Below are positions 31,903-43,282 of a DNA stretch of 64,000 bases, in pieces. How positions within the stretch are numbered: position 1 is the stretch's first letter; the number at the start of each line of letters is the position of its first letter. The stretch is from the NCBI RefSeq assembly GCF_016920785.2, contig NW_024609857.1:130751094-130815093 (forward strand). The letters run 5' to 3'. The DNA is from Ixodes scapularis (lineage: Eukaryota; Arthropoda; Arachnida; Ixodida; Ixodidae). A program made the translations under genes and the position numbers. The notes under the pieces were generated by a model. That model did not search any database and was not told where the DNA came from. It worked only from the letters and a program-made list of their open reading frames with translations.

Positions 31903-33629
31903 TAGACAGTTTTAGTTTACATGGCTTGCACTGACGTCCCATCGCATACTTTTGACCACCATGTAAGAGAGGAGAATGAAGCTGCTTTTGTAAGAATTTT
32001 GAGTGACGGGCTAATTTTCTATAGTCTTCTGGGAGGAAAACAGCGACGTCTGTGCAAATCCGGAAGGCACAAAAGAGCATCCTGATAAGAGGGGAGCTCC
32101 TTCTCTTCTCTGGTGGTCATCGGAGCGCTCTTTGAATGACGTCACATGCAAGCCATGTATAGCGTTGCTGGCACTTACGTACGCAATGCGCAATAGTATA
32201 GCGTACGCAAAAAACGACTCGCTCGGACTAAATTTTTACGTTTCCGAGTGAAAACCTCGCATGTTCTTCGTTAAATTTGCCAGAGTCGCAGAATCCCGCT
32301 TGCTTATAGCGCCACCATGCTCCTCAAAAGAAATATTGAAAATAAAAATCTGTCCAATCATTTTATTTCAAGTTAAAGCAAGCCGCAGCTGCCTCGTCAA
32401 GCGCGCTTTCCTGCACAAAGCCTCCGTCACTCGTACCGTGGAAACGGCACCCTTCATCAATGCCATCGCGGAATGAAATCTATGACCCACTAATGTCCCG
32501 TGCAAAGCGACAACTTCGGCGATTTCTTGAAGAGTTGTTCGTCCGTCGGCGATGAAGTGTGCGAATAGGCTTAGCGTTGAGCAGATGGCAGTCTTGACGC
32601 ACATTGCGAGCGGTGAACATTTTCACTCTGCACTCCTTCCGCTGCACGGCGATCTGATTCGACCGCGGTAGTTCCTAGAAATAATTCTCGAGCTGAACAC
32701 CACGCCATTTCACGTAACACTGAACTTCGAGAATACCACGTTGCCCTTGCTGCGCCAGTCGAGGTAACCGCCATCTTGAAACTGGCGCTCTCGTTGGGCC
32801 CGAGATCGATCGAGAGCTTCCCGCAAAGCCCATAAGCCCTTAAAGGGGTCATGAAACGCTTTTCCAACTTTTTCCTGTTTAGCTTTCCTCCTCAACTCAT
32901 AAATTGCGCATTCCACCAAACAGTTAAAGAAGACGAAAAGGGGGTGTCCCCTCTTGCTCGCACTCTCGTTTGTGTAATCCCGGACGCATCCATTCTCCCC
33001 CTAGAACATTAGCCCGTCGCTCAAAATTCAGACAAAAGTTGCTTTCCCCACCCCGTTCATTCAGAAGCTGACAGTGCTGTTGAAGCTACGTGCTCGTTGC
33101 GCCAGCCACACTTGCCACGTAAGCGTGGCAAATGTGGCTGCAGAGAATGAAGTCAGGTGATGAAAGGGAGGTGGCTGATTGGTCCGGCAAGCGCGTAGCT
33201 TCCACCACAATGTCAGCTTAGGGGTGAAGGGAATAAGTGAGGTCCGGTTGCGTGTGACGTCAGTTTGGACCCGATGACGCGCTTTTGGGACCGCGGATGT
33301 ATCACAGTGAAAAGGCAGAGAGGTTGCGAAGGGGAGGGGGTACGGAGTAGTCCGCTCTGTTTTCAAATTTTCGCACTGAAAGTCAGGCTTTTGACTTTCT
33401 ACCTTTTTTCTTTTGGTCCACTGAACGATGTGCTATTAGTAAAATCCCAATCCAAAATGATTTATCCCAACCCAAATGTAATTTCATGGGCCCTTTAACG
33501 CAAAATCCCCAGCGTTGCGTGCGTACGCAATGCGCTAGCCCTTCTATTGTGTTCTGCGCATGCGCTCTCACTACCCGTGATTTCCATGCGTACGAAAAGT
33601 TCTAGCGTACGGTCCACTAAAACTGTCTA
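31903..33629. mobile_element. middle TIR element, TAGACAGTTTTAGT ends, nested
   Basis: TAGACAGTTTTAGTTTAC at the left is the near complement of GTCCACTAAAACTGTCTA at the right. AA and AT flank the ends. GCGTACGC motifs lie just inside and outside. The interior holds the TTAA MITE and no recognisable gene. Confidence 0.65.
32840..33498. mobile_element. TTAA-flanked MITE, TTAAAGGGG..ATGAAA ends, innermost
   Basis: The ends TTAAAGGGGTCATGAAA and TTTCATGGGCCCTTTAA include TTAA on both sides. It aligns with 46779-47272 (ACCGCGGATG.AT, AGTAGTCCGC, TTTTCAAATTTTCG-like, CTGAACGATGTGC.ATTAGTA). It is non-coding, and is the third level of nesting here. Confidence 0.85.
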
Positions 33630-33913
33630 ATTCTTGCGTGCGTACGTAGGGGTCCTCTGAGCCTCCGTTTCGTTGCTCTCGTAGCATGCGGGAGAGCGCG
33701 GGACTGAGCTCGGCTTGACCGAATACCGGATTTTAGTTACTTTGAACAGTTTTCGTGGACACATCTAGGTGGTGGTGCAACTGCTTGCGTAAGCGCTTGC
33801 GTTGCTCTGTACTGAAATCACTGGTTTAATGTCGTCCGCAGCATTGCACTGAGAGCTTGCTTGCGTCGTACGCAAAGCTAACGTAATGATATTTACGCTA
33901 TTCTAAAACTCTA

Positions 33914-35046
33914 ATCTTTTAGTTGGGTTTGCCTTGATATGCACACGACCCCCCTATATAAAACGGAAGTAATAAAACCGGTACAAAAGCAAATAAAAGA
34001 TGTTGCGTTTCATTCAGACGGGATCTGAGCGAGTACGTATTCGATCCTCTGCAATTGCTTTCAACAGTGAATGCTACGCAAGCCAGACTTTATTCTGCGC
34101 ATCGTATACGAACACTGGAATTGACTGCGCCAGACGAGACAACTGCAGGGCCAAGAGCACTTTGTCAAATGTTTCTATCTGGTGACCCAAAGTCTCCCAA
34201 AAAAGCCATCTGCAAATCTGGATGTGGGGGGGCTGCTATGGCTTTGTCGTATAGAGCACGGGTCCTGTTGCAACGCTGTGTTATTGGGCCAACCGGGGAA
34301 GGATTTTCATTTCGCGAAGCTAAATCGGGACTCCCAGGTAACCTCATTTTTTTCCCTTTTATACGAATCTCGCTTTCCATCCTAGGCCAAACGCTGCTCC
34401 AAAAAAATGTGGGGCACGCGGCGCGTACACTCGATCCTTTGTTTCCCGATATGTGCCGCTCGGATTCGGCGAAATAGACGTTTCGCCGAGCGTAATCTTC
34501 GACGTCCGACTGTACGTAACGGCAGCATTCCTTGCCTCTCTTTCCACGGACCTGGGCCCAGGACGTTGCGTCCGAGCGAAGAATAATAAAGTTAGGTGCT
34601 TTCCGCACGCTTAGGTGCACAGGTCTGTACTATACTTGGAACCGGACGGAAAATAGAGGGCGTTTTGTTTAGGCATTTGGAATACTCCCGTTTACGAAAA
34701 TGGTAGCCGGGGCAATCTGACACCGCGTCGAGCCTGCAGAGAGAGATAGTCGGGCAACCCTGATTGTCCTACTTTCCTTCCTATCCACGTTATTTTGTTG
34801 CGGTAACATAAATCCCTGTAAAAGTGGGTGTGTTTACGGCGGGAAGCTAGACGTAAGGACTTGCTTTCGTTCTCTATGCAGAAGCAAGTTGGCAGAAGGT
34901 AGGGCGGTAGTTACCATGCGGTCTTTAAAGCCGCCTTCACGCTGCTCGTATACATCATAGAAAAGGCAGGACGTTCGCTGTGGAGTTAACGACAGAATTA
35001 TCTGCGGGCGTACGCCTCAAGCGTGTTCCAAACATGTGTGCTTTAA
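33914..35046. other. no supported gene
   Basis: Open frames at 34055-34477 (plus) and 34165-34620 (minus) overlap one another and match nothing I know. No long repeat seen. Confidence 0.45.
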
Positions 35047-35333
35047 AACATGTCTGCCGACAGTTTCCGTAGCAGGGCCGTCAGACAAGAAAGGCCCCAG
35101 ACAATAGAGAGTTTTAGGGAACCGCTTTTGCACATCCGATACGGTAGGATGGACCACTCCGGTACGTACTGCGCATGCGCTACAGCAGAAGACTCACATA
35201 GTTCGTACCGGAGGGCCCATCGCTCCGCATCCGATGTGCAAAAACGGTTCCCTAAAGCTCTCTGTTGTCTGGGGCCTTCCTTGTCTGACGGTCCTGCCAC
35301 GTCCGTCCTACGCAAACTGTCGGCAGACATGTT
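35047..35333. mobile_element. foldback element, AACATGTCTGCCGACAGTTT ends
   Basis: The left arm AACATGTCTGCCGACAGTTT then GTCAGACAAGAAAGGCCCCA, GACAATAGAGAG and TTTTAGGGAACCG pairs with the right arm, which ends AAACTGTCGGCAGACATGTT. Arms are about 95-130 bp and end near CCGGTACGTACTGCGC. The inner TAGAGAGTTTTAG recalls the ends of 31770-33913. Because the whole block is symmetric it could be one element. Confidence 0.88.
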
Positions 35334-35593
35334 GTGAAGCACACATGGGGGTTCTCGTTTGCCCGCCTTGCACGTATAGCGGTGGCGTCCGCTGCCTGAC
35401 GCTGCTTTCGCTGTCGACCGGTTTCGACAGCACGTCTTTTTCGTTCACAATCCGTCTTTCTTTTGCCGCCTACTTGGGCCAGCGCTAGTCCTTGGTTCAC
35501 GCTCCATCTTGTAGCAGAAACCAAGGCAGACGCGCTTCGCACACCTTCAAGTTCAGACTCGCCCCAGCATCCGCGCGCGCATTGGCTGCCGCC

Positions 35594-37450
35594 CAGTCTT
35601 ATGCAGTAACTAGTTACTAATATTCCGTTACCGATAACTAGTTACTTTTTTTAGTACCTTGTAGCTGTAACTCGTTACTGCTTAGTGAAAATAACTTGTA
35701 ACTCTAACAAAGTTACGATTTTACGAAAGTAACTGTTAAAAGTAACGTCGTTACAATTACATTTCCGATCTTTGTTCAAAAATATTGCACACACGACTAC
35801 CAAATTGTCTCGCAAATCGTGAGAGTCCCAAGTCCTGGTACGGGAAGGGAACAGCAAAAACTGCTACAGAAAACGTCTGGACCAGGAGGAAAAAAAAAAG
35901 TAAAAATATAAATAAACAAAAGTTTCGGTGACCCTGCCTGGCCAAGCTGGTCCCGCCGACTGGAACGATGGGGACGTTTGTGTCCGTACCAGCAGTGTAT
36001 GGTACATCGACCACAGCGCACGCACATGTAACTCAGGGCGGCATCTCTAAAGGATTTTCTCATCTACGTCCGCCGGGTGAGCGAATGCTTTTTGCAGAGG
36101 ACAGTTTTCGGTGATTGTCACCCCGAACGCCCGCAGGTTTGCGGCACAACCTATTTCCCGAATCTCGTTTTCTTGCCGCGAAGCATACATTTCCTTCCTC
36201 AAAAGCTTGAATCGTCCAACTTCCAGATACACTCTTGCGTGGTCTCGATTTCAGACCCATTTTTTCTCGCTACCGTTTTTTTTTTTTTACAACCCAATTA
36301 CCGGCCTTGCCTCCCGTCACCCACTTTTGCCCCTCCCCGGGTCCTATCAGTTGAGAAAGAGTATTCGCCCGAAACGTCAATGTCCTTCTACTTGTTTGTG
36401 TGTTTTCTTGAAATTGAAAGACCACCCTTACCCGGGACCAATGGCACTTCGCATGAGCTGATTTATAGATTTATTAATGTCGTTGGGGACTTGCGAAATG
36501 TTCACTTCTATTTCGGGTGGTGAAATGAAGGAGCTGGTTCGACCTGGTTAGGAATTGACGGAAAAAAGATCACAACAGCCATTTGGAATTCTACACGCAG
36601 TAGTCATTTGTACCTTGACAGTGGTTATTTTGACGGAGGATAGTTGCCAGAACATTGCTCTCCAAGTTTTCAAGGGAAGCTTCGTGTTTCATTAAGGGTT
36701 GTGCGCACGCAGCAGAAAACGATTCGACCGACGATTGGATTGGAGTGGCATGAGAAAACATCTACAAAACTGACAGCAATGTATGACTTATATTATTATT
36801 GACTTCGCATTTGGCTAATTTTATTGCTTCCGCCCGATTTCGCCTCATGAAAAAAACTTGAATTTAGAATTGAGCGATTGTAAACTGGCACCACGATTGG
36901 ATATACACGAGATCTGGAGGCGCGCTGTTGTGTTCGTGTGTACCTTATGGTGGTCGCGTTTACTTTCAAGTTCTTCATGTTCAATATATTTGCTATGTTA
37001 AAGTCTTGAAAATAACTAAAATCGCCTGTAATTTTGCCAAAGAAGAGACTCAAATTCTTTATCATATAGGGGATTTACTCGGGTACTGCCTTAAATTATA
37101 ATCTTGTTCAAGGAGCAATTCATGTTAAAAATTGAAATTGAAAAACCAAGCATGTTAATATTGATTAATAACAAAATCATAGCTTCTTAAAATAATCAGA
37201 TTCACGTGAACAACACAATGTTTTATAGAAATCAGTGCTAATTTAAAGATATATTAATAAAGGTTCCTTTTGAATGTTTTCTAATGTTTTTTTTTCAAAG
37301 TAACGACGAATTAACGGCGTTACTTTAGCGAAGTAACTGTCACTGAAACAAGTTACTCTTTGAATTTTGTAACTGTAACAGGGTTACTTTTTTCCGGAGT
37401 AACTGCAACTGTAACGCTGTTACATTTTAGCAGTAACGTGCCCATGACTG
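35594..37450. mobile_element. hAT-like element with GTAAC-rich ends, non-autonomous
   Basis: It starts CAGTC and ends GACTG. Both ends carry dense GTAACTAGTTAC or GTTAC.TAACG-type motifs for about 160 bp (35605-35757 and 37295-37435). The flanking octamers CTGCCGCC (35586-35593) and CTTCCGCC (37451-37458) match at 7 of 8 bases, as expected for hAT 8-bp duplications. The 1.5-kb interior has no recognisable transposase. At about 36340-36400 it contains CGCCCGAAACGTC, discussed as a finding. Confidence 0.75.
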
Positions 37451-39069
37451 CTTCCGCCCCATGACGTCGCCTCCCCCATGCCCCTGTCCTTCACCACTCT
37501 CCTCCTCTCTACGCGGCGCGCTTCCCTTTCCACTGTTTCTTGTCCACAGACGGAAGCCGTCAGCTTTTCCCTGTCATCTGGGCACTAATGCTAGCGCATT
37601 AATAATACCTACAAAAACCAACCACCGCGCCTCAGGGCGCCGTCTCCACCGCTAACAATCCTTCAATCGACGCGAGGATCGCAGTGCTTAGTAGCCAGAA
37701 AATTCATAAAGGCCTTCCGAATGATTCCAGCCAACGGACCAACGGGGCGCAGCGATGCGTACCTTCTGTAATTGGGCGGAACAGGTCGCCATATGCCCCC
37801 ACGCACGCGCCGCCTCTACTCCCCTTCGACTAATAATAATAAAAAAGCGTTGTTTTCGCAACTGCCGAAAGTCCACGCCGAACAGGAGACGGGCGTGCAG
37901 AAAGAGACCCACGCGAGCCCCATGTGTTTCCGCCCACCGCGCTCGACTCATAACGGTGGCTGCACCCCGAGCTTCTTCTTCGTCCCGACGATCCAGGTCA
38001 GGCGTAGATGACACGCAGAACTCCCGCCCACGGTCCTCATGCAGAGGAAACAAAAGACGGGTAAAAGTCAGACAGAACGGCCCGTCAGGTTTACATAAGC
38101 CAGGGATCTTCTGTCCGATGCAGTGGCCGAGCCATCGGACTGCTGCGAAGCATCATCCAAACTACGCTCCGTTCGACCTCATGATGGACCGCAGGGGATG
38201 CTGCCAGCCATCAGATCCAAACAAATGGAGTGTGAGTGTCACGTGACCTTGGAAAGAGGCAGAGCACCGCTACGCAGGGTGCGCAGTCACGTGATCAGTT
38301 GATAGCGCTGCAGTGGCTCGGATGATTCGTATCGCCTGCTGCCGTTCGTCGTAAGGGGAAATTGAGTATATATAAAGATAAGTCGTCGTCGTACAGCCCC
38401 CCCCCCCCTCCCCTACCTTCTTTTGGTGGGCAATAAATTCGAAAAATGTGAGAGCGGGCCATAAGAGGCTCATGAGTTCCTCGTGCACCACTGGAGATTG
38501 CTTTCGAACTGCTAATGGTTGCGCAAGTCGGGCGCCAGACGGCGCGGGTGCTTACGCCTACGCTCGTTTATTTCCGATTGCCCGTGCTGGAGGTGAGCTG
38601 TGTGCGAGGAACGATAGCCGTGCGCGGCGACGGCTGACGCCAGCGGATGTTGACGCGGTTGACAAACGGGGGCCGACGGGGGCGGCGTGGCGCGAGGTTT
38701 CGACGGAGCTGCTGCAGCGTACGGCAGTGCATGAGCGTGTGCGTCGGTGCGTCTCAAATCGCGCGAGTTGGAGAGGGGGGGCGGGTGTCCAAGAAGTGTC
38801 GAGGAAATATCGTGCGCGCTTTGTGACGACATCAGGAAAAAAGGAAAAGGGCAGCGAGCAACAACATTTCTGTACCTGGAAGGAAAGGACAGCACACACG
38901 CGAAGTCTCGAAATTGAGATGAAAAGGAAAGTGAGCGAATAGGACTTGGTGTTTGTGTTTCCTTCTTTTTGCCTCTATCTCGGGGTTCTTTGCAATTATG
39001 TTCGATTTACACCAGATATTTTGCACTCTTACCTTTTATTTAAAAAGAAAAAGATTTCGCATGAGATCG
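37451..39069. other. no supported gene; short poly-C
   Basis: GC-rich with several long but unfamiliar overlapping frames on both strands (37755-38246, 38448-38942), which I read as composition artefacts. Poly-C lies at about 38397-38408. Confidence 0.5.
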
Positions 39070-39122
39070 TTTTTTTCACTCTATGGTGGACAGTCCCTTC
39101 CCTATTGAAAAATCTAATTTGC

Positions 39123-39403
39123 ATGAGAAATATCTTGTGCCCAATAAACGCATATGCATCATACAAGATAGATAAGAACATATAACAACAATTTAATAAC
39201 TATATAAGACAATATAAGAACTATATAAGATACATAATAATATATAAGAATCATTTAAGAAACTTTTGAGAAGTTTCTGACAAGTTTCTTATATGGTTCT
39301 TATATGTTCTTATATTTCTTATATAATTATTTTATGGTTCTTATATGTTCTTATATATCTTGTATGATGCATACGCGTTTATTGGGCACAAGATATTTCT
39401 CAT
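39123..39403. repeat. 281-bp AT-rich palindrome
   Basis: ATGAGAAATATCTTGTGCCC then AATAAACGCATATGCATCAT and ACAAGATA (left) pair with TATCTTGTATGATGCATACG then CGTTTATTGGGCACAAGATA and TTTCTCAT (right). The centre is built of TTCTTATATG and ATAAGAACTATATAAGA repeats. Weaker symmetry continues outward to about 39080 and 39440. It lies about 200 bp before the Jockey-like relic. Confidence 0.85.
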
Positions 39404-39604
39404 ACTAATGGCTTTTCCACTAGGGTTTGCTCTCTATGGTTTCTATGGCCTCCGGTTTCCAGCGTTTACCAGAAGAGATTGGAAATCATATTTCTCACTT
39501 TTTAGTCTTCGCTATTCACCTTTGAAAAGAAAAAAAAATCTAACGGACATGATGAGTTTGGCCATCCGTGTACTGATATTTCGTCTACGTTTAGGGTTGA
39601 CGAT

Positions 39605-40583
39605 AATAAAATTTTTTAAGCCATAAAGAAGCTTAAACCTGAAAGGTCTACTGGCAGTGATGACATCGCTAGTTGTATTGTTCAAGGTTGTCGTTGTATT
39701 TTCGCTCCTGTTTTGTGACTGATTTTTAACTTGTCTTTTGCACAAAGTAATTTCCCTGAGCTATGGAAATTCTCGCTTGTGATTCATATTTTTAAAGCTG
39801 GTGGCTCTATTTTAGTTAATAATTACCATCCTTTCTCATTGCTATGTGGCTTTTCCAATGCTTTTGAGAAAGTTGTATATGAGCGTGCTTATTTTTACCT
39901 CAAGTCGGAGCTAACTGAATTTCAGCACTGTTCTTTGAGGTGAAAAACCTCTGAATCAAATTTATGTTTATTCTTGAATTATTCTGGCGCCCATAGTTTC
40001 TAAATGGACAAGTAGATGCTGTTTATTTCGATGTCTATAAAACCCTCGATCGAGTAATTCAACAATTATTGTTGTATAAGGTTGCCCCGCATGGCTTCAG
40101 TTCGCGTCTATGTGTGTGTTTTAATAGTTACCGGAGCTATCGCCATAAATCTGTTTATGTTTTTGGTAGTCGCTGCGATGATATGATTGCAAGTTCCAGT
40201 GCGCCGCGAGGCTCAATCTTGGGATCGATTTTGTTCCTTTTTTGTTCATGAACGGTATTGTTTCTTGTTAATCATATAATAATTATTTGAATGACGGACG
40301 ATGTTAAGTTCTTTTGTAAGTTTTCTCTCGGTATCTGATTTATCCTGTTTTCATGTCTATATACATAATTTCCTTAAATGTGACTCAGAAAACTGTTCTT
40401 CACTTAACCCCTTGAAAAAGAAATACATTGTCCATCTAGAAAGCGTAATATTACTTGCTTTTCTTACACCCTTGGTGACGTTTCCATTCTTTCTCTATTC
40501 TCACGTCAGGGATCCTGGCGTCACTATTGATAGTGCACTTTCTCTTAATAATAATCTCAATATGACCGTAAATGCTCTGCTAG
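39605..40583 (+). pseudogene. Jockey-like reverse transcriptase relic, first part
   Basis: Non-LTR RT motifs can be read across several frames with many stops: KKLKPERSTGSDDIAS, FNLSFAQSNFPELWKFSLVI, NNYHPFSLLCGFSNAFEKVV (motif 0/1), a mutated VYFDVYKTLD block in the position of the catalytic aspartate (about 40020), and SSSAPRGSILGSILFL in the position of GVPQGSILGPILF. Later SHVRDPGVTIDSALSLNNN corresponds to the thumb region LGVxxDSxLxF. Several stops and frameshifts show an old, dead copy. It is broken at 40583 by the insertion at 40584-41671. Confidence 0.8.
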
Positions 40584-41671
40584 AGGGGTACTCCGGCAAT
40601 TTTTTGATGTACCCCAACTAACCATATTTTTTTAATATCCGGCCTTCTTTCTTTCCGGTACGCTATTTAGTATCGCGGAATACATACCAGTTATTGTAAA
40701 ATCGGCAAATGAAAATGATGCGAAAACCAACATTCAAATATACCCGCACTTTTCATTGCCGTAACGACAGTGGCAGGCAGGCTTGCCAGTCGAGCAAGCT
40801 GTCAAGAAATAGACTATGCCAAGCATCTGTTCCGTGCTGGTGCGCCGGTACTGGGACGAGCTTCCAAAGCATTCATTCGACACCATGAAACTGCTTGGAA
40901 TCAGTGGGGAATAAATAGACCTTTTCTGAAATTCAGTTTGGCCAGTTTGATCACTGAAAAATGATATCTGAAAAATGGCATATGTGCCGTACTGATGGTG
41001 GCCTTCTGTTTGCTGATGAAGGAAGAAGTTGAAGATGGTTCCAAACAGATTATTCGAGGTCTATACATTTGAGACGTTAACACGATGCGAAGCAGGAATT
41101 CAATGCAAGAGCTGTCTATCTCGGGCCCAGTGAATCTGTTAGTAACATACAATCGGTTTAAGAGCTCTTGACGCATAGGACTTTCAAAGGCGTCTATGAG
41201 GGTTTGCACTTCGTTCTGACTGGTTGTGTCCTTTTCGCCATCGATACTAAAATAGATTGAGAAATAAATGTACAGTAAAGCGGAAGTTCTCAATTGCCGT
41301 TAACTTGCAAAAATGACAGTGCTGGCCGATAAAATACTGCAAACCACAGGTTCATTGCCGCCATTTGTACGGCAAAAGTTAAACTGCCATTTGAGCCATC
41401 AGATGGCACTGAATTTTGGAAAGGGTTTATTCCACAGTCCAAAGAGTGGACCCCTGCCTTCCACTGGTGTCATTTTTTTTTGTTAACAGTAAAAACTCTA
41501 AGTTTAAAAAAGAAAACCACAATGAGACCCAAAATTGTACTTTTAATAACTTCGCGAAAACAAAAATATTTTCACCTAATATTTGAGATACTATTTTAGC
41601 GATGCTTGTTGGTGTGTTTAGCAGAATATTAGGTGAATCCGGGACCATAAAAAATCGCCGGAGCACCCCTT
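40584..41671. mobile_element. TIR element AGGGGTACTCCGGC, flanked by TAG, carrying a nested MITE
   Basis: The left end AGGGGTACTCCGGCAATTTT pairs with AAAATCGCCGGAGCACCCCT at the right. TAG occurs just outside both ends (40581-40583 and 41672-41674), a 3-bp duplication of PIF/Harbinger type. The RT relic resumes directly after it. The interior includes the MITE at 40916-41429 and no transposase. Confidence 0.82.
40916..41429 (-). mobile_element. MITE, TAGACCCTTTCCGGAA family, copy C, nested
   Basis: The ends are TAGACCTTTTCTGAAATTCA and TGAATTTTGGAAAGGGTTTA. It is the reverse-orientation homologue of 29866-30823 but without that copy's two insertions, so at 514 bp it shows the undisturbed length of the family. 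Its position dates it after both the RT and the TAG-flanked element. Confidence 0.85.
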
Positions 41672-41885
41672 TAGGAGTGTTAGCTATGACTTCACGATTA
41701 CCAAAGTCAATTTCTTCTCCACTTCGTTTAATGCATTTGTATAGGCCTTTAGTTAGATCATGGCTGGAGTTTAGCTCTGTTATCTGGAATTCCGTGACTC
41801 TTACGCAGGCTGCTGGGATTGAAGATGTCCAGAAGCGAATATTCACGATTGTTTATAATAGGTACAGTCACGATGAGAGGTAATC
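41672..41885 (+). pseudogene. Jockey-like reverse transcriptase relic, second part
   Basis: LRLMHLYRPLVRSWLEFSSVIWNSV (41727 on, split here as LRLMHLYRPLVRSWLEFSS and VIWNSVT) followed by IEDVQKRIFTIVYNRY corresponds to the conserved thumb segment LYxxLVRPxLEYxSxVWxP...IExVQRRFxR of Jockey-group RTs. It continues the copy interrupted at 40583. The frame is open for about 90 codons but has no start and no catalytic core. Confidence 0.8.
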
Positions 41886-42892
41886 GGAACACGGTAGCGG
41901 TGGCCCAACTGCATTTCAGCGCGTTCTAGCCGCGCTCGTAGGAACTGATAAGAGACTAAGCGCATGCTTTCATGCCGGCTCCGACAGTCCCTCTGCACCG
42001 ATCTATCTATTTTTTTATTTACCGGCGGGGCAGATAATCCTTAGCCGCTTCTCAGATACAGCACTGCAACCGTGACGGCGCTGATGGCGTCCGACTGCGT
42101 TACGAGCAAGCTCCCCGCGAGCGCGAAGTGAGGAAACGGGTGCACTATCAGGGTCATCTGAAGCGGTTCGGTGCTGGTTCGATGACCCGGCAAACGCTAA
42201 TGGCGTGACGAATCGATACGTAAAATGGCATTTGTTCTAGTAGATAGCAACGCGAGCCGCAGAAAATGACACGCAAAGTTGACGAAGACCATAAGTTCCA
42301 AGCAACGAACCGCGTTTTTATTTTATTTTTGTCAAGATAAGATATTAAAGAGCATATTAAAGATATTATTAAAGAGATGTTATAGACATTAAAGGGGATA
42401 GTGAACCGAACATTTCACTGTCTATAATGAGCGGAGCACTATCTTTCCATCAGTCAGCAGTCGCCGGTGTGAGCGAGCACACGCAACGCAATTGACCTTA
42501 ACACACATCCCCCATTCACGCTTAAGCTCGGATGCGGGATATGATGACGTCAAAGTTGCTGCGTGTGCTCCCGCACACCGGCGGCTGCTGACTCATGAAA
42601 AGATGGTACGCCGCTTATTGTAGACACTAAAATGTTCGGTTCACCATCCCTTTAAAGAGCGCGGGAAGCGTGGCCGCTGTCTGCTATCAGCGCCATCGGG
42701 GACGTAACGTTGCGTCCCAGAAGCGGTAAAGAACGATTCGAAGCGCTGGTAAAAGGAACAGGTCGAGAGGAGCGGAGAGGCCATTGGCGCCGGCGTACTC
42801 GCATGCGCGTAGCCTCCTATCAGTTCCCACGAGCGCGGCTAGATCGCGCTGCAATGCAGTTGGGCCACCGCTCCTGTGTTCCATTTACCTCT
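41886..42892. mobile_element. foldback element with ~190-bp arms and a MITE in its centre
   Basis: GGAACACGGTAGCGGTGGCC then CAACTGCATT and CGAACTGATAAG-type blocks on the left (41886-42075) pair with TATCAGTTCCCACGAGCGCG, GCAATGCAGTTG and GGCCACCGCTCCTGTGTTCC on the right (42690-42892). TATCAGCGCCATCGGGGACG on the right pairs with CGGCGCTGATGGCGTCC on the left. Interior non-arm sequence holds a TTAA MITE. Confidence 0.8.
42389..42655. mobile_element. TTAA-flanked MITE with long TIRs
   Basis: TTAAAGGGGATAGTGAACCG then AACATTTCACTGTCTATAAT and GAGCGG pair with the right end, which reads TGTTCGGTTCACCATCCCTT plus TAA. CGCCGGTGTGAGCGAGCAC also pairs with GTGTGCTCCCGCACACCGG, so most of the 267 bp can fold. 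Both ends include TTAA. Confidence 0.9.
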
Positions 42893-43282
42893 GATTGTGA
42901 CAGTACATTAGCAAAGAGTAGTTCAACCGTCATGAATCACTGCTTCACCGGTTTTCATTGCATAAGCTGTATGTGAGGAAAGTGTACAAACATTTCATAT
43001 TTTTGCACAAAGTAGTTTGCAAAGATGTAAATTCAATGGGTTTAGTTCAGTCTATTTATTTCCATGTTCCGATACATGTCAGCCAGAACAGAACAAAATT
43101 TAGCCAGGTTGAATGTCCTATGCGTCACGCTTACTAAGGGAACAACTGGCTTTTAATGCTCTTCGTGAACCTAACTTTGATATTTTTATCTCCCATCAGG
43201 ATTTTATTCGGCGTGCACGCGAATAGATGTCTTTCTCATAAGCATGACTACGCGGGTATACCCCTAGTTATCTACTAAATGT
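42893..43282. other. no recognisable feature
   Basis: No supported gene or repeat. Confidence 0.45.

Larger units (their letters stand above)
31770..33913. mobile_element. outer TIR element, TAGAGAATTTTAG ends
   Basis: TAGAGAATTTTAGTATTGCG at the left pairs with the complement of CGCTATTCTAAAACTCTA at the right, and GCGTACGC-type motifs recur inside both ends (31800-31895 and 33780-33880). It contains two further elements, described separately. Boundaries rest on the TIR match only. Confidence 0.6.

Noticed and set aside
37755..38942. Overlapping long ORFs on both strands
   Set aside because: GC-rich composition lengthens chance frames; no domain, no splice structure and no homology recognised.
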